64,000 bases of DNA. Source: Symsagittifera roscoffensis. Lineage: Eukaryota; Xenacoelomorpha; Acoela; Convolutidae. Shown piece by piece: positions 1 to 9,700 of the stretch (the stretch's first letter is position 1; each line of letters begins with the position of its first letter). The notes beneath the pieces were generated by a model. That model saw only the letters and a program-made list of their open reading frames with translations, ran no database searches and was not told the DNA's origin. The position numbers and the translations under genes were made by a program. Where the stretch lies: positions 73,377,345 to 73,441,344 of the forward strand of contig NC_087062.1 of NCBI RefSeq assembly GCF_963678635.1, in the 5' to 3' direction.

Positions 1-115
1 TCATGGCAACAACTTTGTTTGCGGCTTAACGGGAGCTTACATAACTTTTGTCGGCGTTTACTGTTTGTTAAATGTTCATGTATACCTACTTTGCGCCCGC
101 GTTTATGTTTCTGGA
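1..115. repeat. 115-bp direct repeat, copy 1
   Basis: Positions 1-115 are identical to 4501-4615. The match ends at the same place in both copies (...TTTCTGGA) and then diverges. Copy 1 runs straight into the coding exon at 117, and its end supplies most of the apparent 3' splice site. The left limit is unknown because the window starts here. Confidence 0.9.
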
Positions 116-116
116 G

Positions 117-701
117 TTCCGCGCTTTTGAAAGAGCAAAACTGTTTTTGCAGAAAGTTGAAATGTGTTCAAGTGATAGTCCGAAGTTGTTCAACGTTATT
201 TTGGATACTTTTGCGTCAAGTTCGATGGACGAAACTTCAATTTGGAACAATGTCACGCCCTTACTTGAGTTTAACCCGCTTCTTATTGACGAATTTAGTT
301 TGTTTTTCAAAGACCAACCAATTCCTGATTTATTACGAGGACCGTTTGAAGAAATTATTGTCACTGAGAGCAGTGATTCAAAATCGGACTTAATTTCTTC
401 TTCAACCGTATCGAGCAAAGAAAAACCGGCGGACCCTGTTTTTGAAGAATTTGTTCTGTTGGACGATGATGACGAGGCTATGGTCCGAGAGCGAGCTGCG
501 CGAAAAGTTGAGAAACGCTCGAACCGAAATAGTTCGGCTCAAAACGCTTTCTTGTCCAACTGTATTGTGAGGGATTTAATGTGTGCCAAAATGGAACAAC
601 TAACGACGGGTAAAGTTGAGGTGGCTGCAGTTTCAGCCAAGAAAATGAAGAGACCTGCAACGCCACATACAGCTGCTATTTCTGTCCCGTCTCAGACGTG
701 A
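117..701 (+). CDS. 3' terminal exon of a PAH-domain protein, GON4L-like
   Basis: This is the last exon of a gene that starts left of the window. The reading frame is open from 72 to the TGA at 699-701. The AG at 115-116 is the likely acceptor, giving about 194 residues. The first 75 residues look like a paired amphipathic helix (PAH) domain: an A-K-x-F-L-x-K-V helix, a central I-L-D-T-F helix, then PLLIDEFSLFF followed by a proline-containing end. That last motif is the typical PAH signature seen in SIN3 and in GON4L/Mute-type transcription corepressors. A serine-rich acidic linker and a Lys/Arg-rich tail follow, with no SANT domain visible. GON4L-like is my best guess from the PAH pattern and acidic linker; SIN3 is less likely because its other domains are absent. 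Upstream exons are needed to decide. Confidence 0.5.
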   Translation, partial: FRAFERAKLFLQKVEMCSSDSPKLFNVILDTFASSSMDETSIWNNVTPLLEFNPLLIDEFSLFFKDQPIPDLLRGPFEEIIVTESSDSKSDLISSSTVSSKEKPADPVFEEFVLLDDDDEAMVRERAARKVEKRSNRNSSAQNAFLSNCIVRDLMCAKMEQLTTGKVEVAAVSAKKMKRPATPHTAAISVPSQT

Positions 702-829
702 TTACACAGTGAACGAAAACAATATTTGATGCTCTGTTTGTTTTTGTTATTTACTATTTAGACAACTCGTGCATTAAAGCATCGATTGTCTTTTGTCTCT
801 TGTAATTTTTCTTTTGGTTATCCCAAGGA

Positions 830-835
830 AATAAA
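830..835 (+). terminator. poly(A) signal AATAAA
   Basis: AATAAA about 130 nt after the stop codon of the PAH-domain exon. A second AATAAA lies near 892-897. Confidence 0.5.
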
Positions 836-1283
836 TTGTAGATTAGCAAAACAGCTTATTTTGCATTTAAACAGTTCGTGTAAGTACGTTGAATAAATTA
901 TTTGAAAAGTAATGTAATGTATGAAAGTAAAAGGTATTAGGCAAAATACACGGTAAGCCAATAAAATCCCCATTTTCGTTGAATCTCGAGAACACGTTTA
1001 AACGACTAAATTATAAGCATGAACTATAGATTTTAAGATCATATTGAATTGATTTTGATTGAATATTGAATTAAGAAGTTGTTTAATCAATTTCGTTGTA
1101 GTTTTACGAAAATATTTAGTTATGCGGAGATTTTCTCAGTATGTGGGACTGATTTGGATGCTCTACAGCTCGAAAAGTGATGCTCTAAAAGTGGAAGGGA
1201 ATAACGAGTAATTGAAGAGATCCGAAAATTGTTCACATGGTTCATATAAAAAGTGTTACATGTCTTCAGATCCGGTTTGAGAG

Positions 1284-1580
1284 ATGACTAAAGGTACCAC
1301 TTCGTTTGGTCAGAGGAACCACAAGGTGCACATGACGTGCAGAAGGTGTGGCAAGAGGTCCTACCACATCCAGAAGAAGAAGTGCTCCTCGTGTGGCTAC
1401 CCGGATAAGAAGATGAGACGCTTCAACTGGTCCGAGAAGTCCAAGAGGAGGAGGACCACCGGAGTAGGAAAGACCAAGCACCTCCGCAGAGTGGCTAAGA
1501 GATTCCGAAGTGGATTCAAGGACGGAAAGAAGGAATTCTTCAAGAAGCCCGCAGTCGCCGCTGCACCCGCATCATCTTAG
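1284..1580 (+). CDS. RPL37: 60S ribosomal protein eL37 (L37)
   Basis: A 98-aa protein of the cytosolic large ribosomal subunit that binds 25S/28S rRNA. It has the family start MTKGT-SFG, the C4 zinc ribbon (Cys19, Cys22, Cys34, Cys37; spacing CX2C-X11-CX2C) with CGYP after the last cysteine, the basic FNWSEKSKRRRTTG-G core, and a C-terminal tail ending in Ala/Pro/Ser. Length matches the family (about 90-98 aa). It is one uninterrupted exon with GC-richer codons than its surroundings, as expected for a highly expressed gene. A TATAAAA sequence lies at 1245-1251 and a weak acceptor (TGTCTTCAG, 1260-1268) lies 15 nt before the ATG; the latter would suit trans-splicing. A processed copy is possible, but the frame is intact and there is no poly(A) tail. 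No AATAAA is seen within 300 nt downstream. Confidence 0.97.
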   Translation: MTKGTTSFGQRNHKVHMTCRRCGKRSYHIQKKKCSSCGYPDKKMRRFNWSEKSKRRRTTGVGKTKHLRRVAKRFRSGFKDGKKEFFKKPAVAAAPASS

Positions 1581-1899
1581 ACCAGTCGTCTCTTCATGAA
1601 ATCATAGATGGTTTCCTGGTCTTTTATTTGTGAAGCGGCAAACGAAGTTTATGAAGCTGTATGTAATTGTTATTGATGTCATTTAATTGAAATTGATAAT
1701 TTACGACAGTCTGAAGAAACTAGTTTTACGCGCGTACCATGAGTGCAAGAGAAATATAGATTAACAACAGCTTAAATAATGTTATAATTGTGGTGGTCGT
1801 TGAATGGTTTGAAGTTCGGTATTTTAAATTCAGATTTAATTTAGATCTTAAGAATCGTGTATGAAAATACCCTTATTTTTGCTATTAGGTCTGAATAGC

Positions 1900-2990
1900 A
1901 AAAATGTGTTGCGCAAAAAAATAGTCTCGTATATTTAAAAAAAATTTTGAGCACGTGTTAGCATAAAGTAACTAGTCACGTGTTTAAAATGTATTGCGCA
2001 AAAAAAACAACTAGAACGACTTCTAATTTCGAAAGTTAGATCTCAATTTTAGGATTTCCCAGCGGAATAAAGAAGTTCACTTATTGATCTTGTTTTCTTA
2101 GATAGGTTAAATTTTATCAATAAAGTGTCAATCATAAGTTCTTGAAATTCAATTAGCTGTAATTTGATATGCTTTTTTCTTCGGCAGCTGAGAATTGTTT
2201 TTTTAAAAACTTTCGATCATTTTTTTCCCGATTTTGTTTGTTCATTTATTATTTCCAATCTTCCGTTCTCAATGTCAAGCAGACGAAATTAGTGATATGT
2301 TCGACAGTGAATAGTTAATGAATACAGTAAATACTAATTTCTTTTCTTTGCAACTGCCAATGAACAAAAAGAAGACATTTGCTTAGCCGTGTGGTTTTTC
2401 AAGTGTCAATGATTTTAGGGAAGACATTTATGCAGGCCGTAAGGAGTTTTTTGTCATTTTCAAAAAATATGTATTTTAAATTTAGTTCGTGCTCAAATTT
2501 GATGCGCGCTTTGACTTTATGCTCTCTGATTTTGAAAGTGGGCTCAATTGTTTAGATTTCCCAGCGGAATAAAATTACCGAATAGTCCACTTATCTCAAA
2601 TTGAGTTAATTTAATCGAAAAGGAGTCAAATCATGAATTTCGAAGAGCTTTAAGGGCATTTTTGTTAAGAAATTGGAAGGTTGAAATTCTTTCCAAAACT
2701 TTTGCAACTTTCTGTTCGCTAAGTTTTACAGTCATCCCGCTTCAGTTTGATTTTAAGTGGTATGAATTTTCATTTTAATTTGTCATTTCACATTCATTAG
2801 CCAAAAGAAAGATAAATGAACTCTCCATTAGCCTAAAACGAATGCGGCGCAAAAAAATATGTAACTTTTGATTTGAAAAGTGGATTTTAACTTTCAGATC
2901 TCTTAGCGAAATAAAACAAATGACCGAGTGTGTTTGTTTCAAATTGGGTTTGTTTCAAATTGGTTATTACATTTTTTCTTGCAGCAGAAG
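1900..2990. repeat. Dispersed repeat cluster with CAGCGGAATAAA core
   Basis: No gene is seen here. Three diverged copies of a repeat follow one another, each with a fixed core: CCCAGCGGAATAAA at about 2058 and 2560, and a decayed TTAGCGAAATAAAA at about 2911. After the core come a TCACTTAT-like stretch, a TCAATCAT-like stretch and an AAGAGCT/TTAGCTG box. A fourth copy is at 14080-14330. The embedded AATAAA could act as a poly(A) signal by chance. Confidence 0.6.
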
Positions 2991-3272
2991 GGAATCCTAA
3001 TTTTTTGAAAGAGAATTGTTATGCCCATGGAAAATTTCCAACAACACAAAAGTTTTCACTCTTGCTTATTTTAGAAGAGAAACAACTACGGTATTGGGCG
3101 AAGTTAAACCTTTGAAATTACGCATTTCGTTCGCATCAGTATAACAACTTCAAAAAATATCAAACACGTACCTGCAGCTTTTATCGAGACATACAAAAAC
3201 TTTGGTTCACCCAGTTTTTAACATTTTTTTCAACTTGTTTTTTTTATTCTTAGATAGCGAGGGTATTGCAAT

Positions 3273-3490
3273 CGGGTACTAGACTTTTTTTCCCGTAAAT
3301 AACTTAAGGCACAGGACTCACCTCCAAGATCCTGGATTCATTTTTTTTTTTTTTTTTGTAATTTTACCAGCTCGGTTTGTTTACACTTGCGACATACTTG
3401 TGTTTGTAGCCTATTAAGTTTCCGTTGCTGAGTTGATAATGTCTGAGACTTAATCACCAGGTCGCAGGTTCGAATCTTGGAGGTAGACGA
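3273..3490 (+). repeat. Candidate tRNA-derived SINE, copy 1
   Basis: A short hairpin module (GGGTACTAG...TTTCCCG, 3273-3295) is followed about 150 nt later by a tRNA-like stretch with an A-box-like TGCTGAGTTGATAA (about 3426) and a near-perfect B box, GGTTCGAATCT, at 3467-3477. The anticodon stem does not pair fully, so this is a SINE or pseudo-tRNA rather than a working tRNA gene. Similar module pairs occur at 11634 and 42347. Confidence 0.5.
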
Positions 3491-4094
3491 ATTTTTGCTA
3501 ATTCGAGGCTTATTTGTAGTCTTCTCCCAAGTGTTTGCGAAGCGAAGCTTTGCCTGTAAAATTTCATTTTTGTTTGGGTTTCTTTTTTCTCGGCTTAATA
3601 GGTGTCGGCATATTTTACACCAGTTTAGTGGGCCCCATATTGCATCGTTTTTCGAAAAAAGTTTTGTGTGCGTTTTTGAGGGGGGCGAGCTTAACAATTC
3701 TTTTAATAGTTTTGAATTTTTTTCCGAATTTTTAAATTTTTTTTCGACTTTAAGGGTTTCTGCTCCTGTCATATTAACTCCTGTCAAGTTCTCAGATGGT
3801 ATTTTTTTACAATGTACTGATTTAATTTGTTTTAAGTTTCTAAAGTAGATGTTTTCTCGATTAATTTTTTCGATTTTTTTCCAAAATTTTTGACTATTTT
3901 TTTCCAGTTTTGCATCTCAAGTGGTGCAAAGGTCTGCTTCGCCTCTGTGCTTATGTTTTGCTTATGTTTGTGTTGTATCGCAACTAGTCATCAAATCAGA
4001 GTGAAGATTTTTTTGGTTCAACATCTTGTAAAACAGAATCACTTGAATCATTTGATAGGTTGTTTTCAATGAATTCAGATCTTTTGGCTTTCTA

Positions 4095-4170
4095 GGTTCA
4101 CTTGGTTCAAAGGCAAAACCTGCAACTAGGATATCAAAGGTCCTCGGTTCGAATCGCGCCATGACCTGCT
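4095..4170 (+). repeat. tRNA-like sequence (SINE or pseudo-tRNA)
   Basis: A B box, GGTTCGAATCG, at 4146-4156 is preceded by an AAGGTC stretch as in the other tRNA-like repeats of the window. No full cloverleaf can be drawn. The rest of 3500-4500 shows no gene. Confidence 0.4.
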
Positions 4171-4500
4171 TTTTTCTAAACGGGAAACACGCCGTTTAAG
4201 AAAAATTATCGGTCTATTAGTTCTCTGCTTGTTTCTTTTTCTTGTATGTAAGGGAATTTCCTTAAAATGTTTTTGATTTTTCCTGTAATAAGTAAGTTTA
4301 GTAAATCTGATTTTTTGGTAATTCTCTATTTAATGTTTTTCGCCAGAAAGTTATTTGGCCTAAATTGTTTAGATTCATGTTTTATCGGCTTAGTGTCATA
4401 AGTTTGCGTCATTAAAAGGAGAGAATCAATTTTCATCCTTTTGTGTGCTTTCGGAGGTCGAGGGAGTAAAATTACGATTTACAGATCTTTCAAAAGTTTT

Positions 4501-4615
4501 TCATGGCAACAACTTTGTTTGCGGCTTAACGGGAGCTTACATAACTTTTGTCGGCGTTTACTGTTTGTTAAATGTTCATGTATACCTACTTTGCGCCCGC
4601 GTTTATGTTTCTGGA
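4501..4615. repeat. 115-bp direct repeat, copy 2
   Basis: Identical to 1-115. Here the copy is followed by non-coding AT-rich sequence, not an exon. 4616-5740 contains no gene I can support. Confidence 0.9.
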
Positions 4616-5752
4616 CGTCTATTTGTTAAATTAAACATCAGTTTAAAGCCCTTTCAATCGTGGTTTAACGAGTTTTAGTAAATATGAAAAGTTTTTTGTG
4701 TTAAGAAAAATCGTTTTGAAATTTTTGGCGTTTTCTAATTTTGAGCGAGTAAAGCGAGCAAATAGGTCTTCTAATAGAAAAATAACTAAAGTTTAAGCGG
4801 CGACAAATTCAACTTTACCCCAGAAAAAGTTAATTTTGAACCTTCACGCAGTAATTCCTCGGCAATAAAATATAATTTTAAAGAAAGTCAAGAATAATTC
4901 TATGATTATATTCAGGTTTAATCTGAGAGTTTTCGCATCTTATTTTGAGACTAAACTTCACATGCTGGATTCAACAGAGTGAGAGTAGGAAGTCATAAAT
5001 ATATTTCCTAGTTGCAATTAGCTGAACTGGAACTTCATGTAATAGGCTATTTCGGATCTGACAGCGTCATCCATGATCAGATCTCTATGTCAAGAAAAAG
5101 GAAGCTGGAAATTTTTTCTCGGGAAGCTGGGGAACAAAAGATTTTGCACGAAAAAAGTCTTTGAGTCATGGGGTAATTGAGAAACTTAAAAATTGCAAAG
5201 TCACAGAATATCTTCTCTGCAAGATGCTTGACAAGTTATTGTTGACTGAAATGATGTGATTGATTGATTTCGTAAGGTTTTATTGTCTATATGAGGATTT
5301 GACAGTTGTTTGAAGCGTTATGTTAGTTAGTATATTTTGTTGCCGATTAGGTTGAACTAGATCAGGATGGCTTTCTTGAACAATGTCTGAGCTATATCCT
5401 TATCTCTGCTGAATGAATCCTGGGCTCGTCAGAAAAATGGCGATTGTTTAAAAAAATCGGTATAAATCAGCAAAATCGAACAATGGCGCGTTTTATAAAC
5501 TGCAAGTAATAGTTCGAAAAATTTGCTAAAAAATTGATATTTTATCGACCATTTATCCACGAGGGAAAGGACCAATATACGAGCTGTTCAGCTCCATACG
5601 CTGTTGTGCTCCTGCTTAGAAATTACATGAAATTTATTTAATCATTTTTCTCAGTTGTTGTTTATTTTGATTATTCAACGTAAGTTATCTCATTGATGTC
5701 ATTTGCTTAAACTCTAATACCACTAAAAGATCACAAATTTGTGTTTTTCAGA

Positions 5753-6217
5753 ATGCAAAATGAACAAAAAACGCGAGAAGAAGTGAAACCCCAGCAGAAG
5801 GTGACGACTAAAAAGCAGCGAAGACTAGAGCGCAAATTAGCCAGTGGAGTTCCAAGTGCAACCTGCGACGCTTTCGAGAAAATCAACTACTTGCACCAAG
5901 CAGCTTCTTATCTTTCCTACCAAGTACCTGAATGTCCTGAATTGGGAAGATACTATATGTACAATGTCAAACAACTCTGTCAGAAGATGTGCCTCAAAAT
6001 TGACCCAGCTATTAAGCGACTGTCATGCAAGTTCTGTCACACATTTTTGAAACCTTTAGACAACGTAGAGCTGAAAATTAAAGAGCACGGCAAGCGAAAG
6101 TTTTGTGAATTACATTGCAGCACATGCGGACAGGTTAAACGTTACCCTTTAGAGCATTACAAAAAGCAAAAAGCCAAGAATGATCGAAAAAAATATATCG
6201 ATGCCAAGATTGCGTAG
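5753..6217 (+). CDS. RPP21: Ribonuclease P protein subunit p21 (RPP21/Rpr2 family)
   Basis: A 154-aa subunit of nuclear RNase P, which removes the 5' leader of precursor tRNAs; in yeast the related Rpr2 and Snm1 serve RNase P and RNase MRP. After a basic N-terminal tail comes the Rpr2 helical region (DAFEKINYLHQAASYL, then LGRYYMYNVKQLCQKMCLKIDP). The zinc ribbon follows, with two CX2C pairs: Cys-Lys-Phe-Cys near residue 93 and Cys-Ser-Thr-Cys near residue 123, preceded by IKRLSC and followed by QVKRYPL as in the family. It ends in a lysine-rich tail. The frame is open back to 5741, but a textbook acceptor (TGTTTTTCAG) ends one base before the ATG at 5753, so I start there. Nothing coding is visible just upstream, suggesting either a 5'UTR intron or trans-splicing. 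Confidence 0.93.
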   Translation: MQNEQKTREEVKPQQKVTTKKQRRLERKLASGVPSATCDAFEKINYLHQAASYLSYQVPECPELGRYYMYNVKQLCQKMCLKIDPAIKRLSCKFCHTFLKPLDNVELKIKEHGKRKFCELHCSTCGQVKRYPLEHYKKQKAKNDRKKYIDAKIA

Positions 6218-6258
6218 AACAAATGCTTCCTTCTCATTGAAGCATTACTCATTAACTA

Positions 6259-6264
6259 AATAAA
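6259..6264 (+). terminator. poly(A) signal AATAAA
   Basis: AATAAA 42 nt after the RPP21 stop codon. Confidence 0.7.
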
Positions 6265-6313
6265 TACTTCAATTTGTAGTTTTATTTGTTGTCTGTTATT
6301 AATCTATTAAGAA

Positions 6314-6452
6314 CTAAGTTTCCTTGTGGCTCCAACGAAGAAACTGAAATCCGATGGAACTATCGCCAAGACTATTAACGTTTTTCTCGATCCAGTCATG
6401 TCCGAGTTCCTGAAATTTCAGGCGATTCATCCACATCACAATTGAGAGTCCC
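6314..6452 (-). CDS. Candidate 3' terminal exon of an unknown gene (- strand)
   Basis: An open frame on the - strand of about 46 residues runs from an AG acceptor near 6453 to a TAG at 6316-6314. It reads GLSIVMWMNRLKF, then QELGHDWIEKN, and ends IGFQFLRWSHKET. The high content of Trp, Phe, His and charged residues is unlike chance AT-rich translation. A - strand AATAAA lies about 30 nt after the stop, overlapping the 3' end region of RPP21, so the two genes would converge. The + strand of the same segment is also open for about 44 codons, so the call rests on residue quality and the poly(A) site. I do not recognise the protein. Confidence 0.35.
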
Positions 6453-6707
6453 TCTTTGAATTATAAATAGGAGTTTTGTTCGCGGTATCCAGCGTTCTTT
6501 ATTTCTGCATCTCAGATTCTTCGGGCTGGCAATATTTTCGTCTTTTTCTTTTTATTTCCTCGTTTTCTTTTACTTCTTTCCATATCAAATTTTCTTCTTC
6601 AAATTAAGGCTTATGATAAATTAAGGCTCATTGAAAAAACCGCGTCAGCTTTATATAGTTCGTTATCTCATTCATTTTGATTTCAGAAATTGAAATCAGT
6701 TTAAATA

Positions 6708-6713
6708 ATGTGA
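6708..6713 (+). promoter_or_regulatory. Start-stop uORF (ATGTGA)
   Basis: An ATG immediately followed by TGA, 22 nt after an acceptor (TGATTTCAG ending 6686) and 31 nt before the main ATG at 6745. The same hexamer lies before UQCC1 (16213-16218). Such minimal uORFs can damp translation. Confidence 0.25.
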
Positions 6714-6744
6714 AAAGGAAGTAGCAGACTTATCTACTCGAGTT

Positions 6745-9700
6745 ATGAAAACGGAGGTACCTTGCTATGATACCAGTACAGAAAGTGTACCTATGAGCAG
6801 CATAATTCACGAAGCCGATGATCAGTCCGAAGAAAATAGCTCCGACGCAAAAATTGAAGCCCTTGTGACTTTCTCGTTGTCGAACAGAATACAAAACGAA
6901 AACAATAACAAGGAGGCTGACGAGAAGGAAGAAGGTGAATTGGTCGAAGAAGGTGAAATTTTGTCTTCTGATTCCGAAGAAAAGGCTACACATAAAAGTA
7001 GTTCTAATGAGAAGATTGAAAAGATTTCCAGGAAGAGAAGTGGATCTAATATAAGTTCAACAAACGAAAAAGAATCCGTTTCAAATTTTGGATTCCAAGG
7101 TGAGCTGCCGACCGCAGATAAAGGAAAGAAGCGAAAAATTGACCCTATAATTTACGATGTTCTAGGCTCAGAAAATGGATTAGGTAATCATGAATCTTAC
7201 AATGATGGTTACTTACCTATGAAACATGCATATGTGAGTCAGTATTCGTATGTAAGTCAGATTGACGAATCTGTAGAACAGCTGAGTCAAGAATCAAGCG
7301 ATTTCGATGACTTACGGGAACGACTTGTGCGAAAGCATGCGTTGCAGCATAATAAAATCAATATGCAACCTCAAACTCAACCCAAATACACATACCTCAA
7401 AAGAAGGCTAAAATGTGATAATGATGACTCCTCATCGGAGGGAGAGATACAAGAAAGACTTTCGAGCAAGGTGAAAAACCGCCGGCGGAACTCGGAACCA
7501 CGAAGTGAAATTGTTAAACTAAAGTCCCAGGTCAATCGAAAGTTCACTTTTCCGAAGGGCAAATTAATACATTCATCATTGGATGGGGAAATCAAAGATG
7601 ATGATTTGAAAGTTTCTACGAAAGTAAGTTCGAAAAATTCCAAAAAAGACAAAAAGAAAAAAGACAAGCGATGTGAGTCGACAGAGAGCGAGTCTCGAAG
7701 CTCTTCTGTTGACAGCAAATCCAAAAAGTTCCGCAAGAAAATGTCGAAAAAGAAAGCAAAACTAAAAAAAAAATTGGATAAATTGCAAACAGAAGAGCCC
7801 AGTGCAAATTGTTGTGAAAATGTTGAAAATGAACTTGATAAAAGTTTGTCCGTTAAAGTATTACAATATGACAGGGTATTTTCTGATAAAACCGAAAAAA
7901 CAAAGAGTGCAGTATCTCACAAACCTACCACACCTAGTCCTCGTAAGACTGGTATATTAACGAGTTCGAATACTATAAGTATCGGAGAGAAAAAGCCCAG
8001 TGCCTCTAACACTTTGACCGACTTTTCAGTGCAAAACGGCTGGGCTAATTTGGATTTTTTAATGCAACAGTTTGTGGATTATCAGTTCAAGGCTCTCCAG
8101 GAGCAGCAAGAGAAACCCATTCACTCACCCGTCGGCCCAAGTTCAAAGACAGCGAATGTGGAAATAGAGATTTCTCCAAATGGTGCAGCATCAGCTTTTG
8201 AAAATCATCAGAAAACTGAAACATATTTCAACAGCAAAACATCTTATTGCGAGTTTGATAATCAATATTTGAAATCTCAGTATCGAAGTTCTAGCGACAA
8301 CGAGCAAGACTCGCTCCTAGTTGAACCTAAAAGCGCTAGCTTTTCCAAAAAAAACCATCAACTGAAAAACCGAGAAAGTCTATACCATTGTGGGTTGGCG
8401 AGTTTCGTCAATGAAGAAAATCTGACCGTGTTGACCGATCAGGACTCGAAGAAAGAATCAAATCCAAAAGTCTGTTTAAATTCGCACGAAACCGTCTCAT
8501 CTGCAGATAAAGCTCCATGTTTGGATGTGGATAAAGAGCTGGATATTTTTTTAGAAACTGCCCGAAATCAATCAGAAATTATAAATGCGCCGTCTTCGTT
8601 GGATGCATATATTCGCCAAGAGAAACAAAAAACTGGAGCTACTAAACATCGGAAAGAAGAACATCAGAAGTTGCCAGAATCAGAAAGGCAATGTCCAAAA
8701 AAAACAGTTCCAGTTCAGTATTCACTGAAACACATTAATATGAATCCAAATCATGTAGTGGAAACAGAGCAAAGAAGATTTTCGCTTTCTGACCAATTTC
8801 GTCAACAAAGGGCTCAAACGACTAGTCCAAACATAGCTATTACATTAGACATGCCAGAGTTCATATCTCCTGTCCAAAACACAGCCCACATGTTTGAAGA
8901 TGACGTATTTCTACGAGAAACGTATGGCAGAAGCAATGCCAAATCGACTGAAGCTAATTGGGTTCCTGAACCTGTTGAGATTTTCTCTGAAGAGGAAGTG
9001 GCTTCATTCAGGAATTCCTCGATAGAACGAGAGTCCTGTAATGAATCATTTGAAACTCCTACGAAAACTCAAGTAGATCAAACAACAGCAATTCCCCAGG
9101 TAGTCGCAAATTATAAGATTGCAAAAGCGTGCTTCAAGACTCCTTTAGAGGTCAATGCTACCGAATGTGATTCAAACTCGGGATTTGAAAGTTTGACTAT
9201 CAGTCCTCAAAAACAATTCTACGACTCCGCAAAGGTTGCATCCCAACCTAACTGGTTTCCGGCACCTTCGGACAAAGCCTTGAATGAACCCTTGGAAGAC
9301 GAAATTAATAATATGAATACGGATAAAATTGAAATTCCAGAAAGTATCAAATCCATGTTTGCAAAAAATCAGGTTTCACAGAACGATCTTATTGCGTCGA
9401 GCTCAGTAGATATTTTGTCCAATTTAAACTCCAAATTGGCAAAACATGGAGATGAATTGAATGAATCTTTTGAAAGCGCTGAGGCCGAATCTGATTCAAA
9501 AGATGAAGTAAAAGGTACTTATGAGCCGTTTCTAAGAAACCTGAAAATCAAAAAGTTTGCGGACGAGCAAATTAGTCTTAGTGGCTTACCGGATCCACGA
9601 TTGTTGGCTTCAAATCGAAAACTCCGAGCATCAAGTTTCGCCAAATACTTCAAGCGCATGAAACGTTGGAATAAAGACTCAGTAATAGAACGTTCGAGGC

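Noticed and set aside
3412-3490. Functional tRNA gene
   Set aside because: A/B boxes are present but the anticodon and acceptor stems do not pair; it fits a SINE head better.
5040-5160. Coding-like stretch reading SVIHDQISMSRKRKL
   Set aside because: Short, weak acceptor, no donor or homology; not enough to call an exon.
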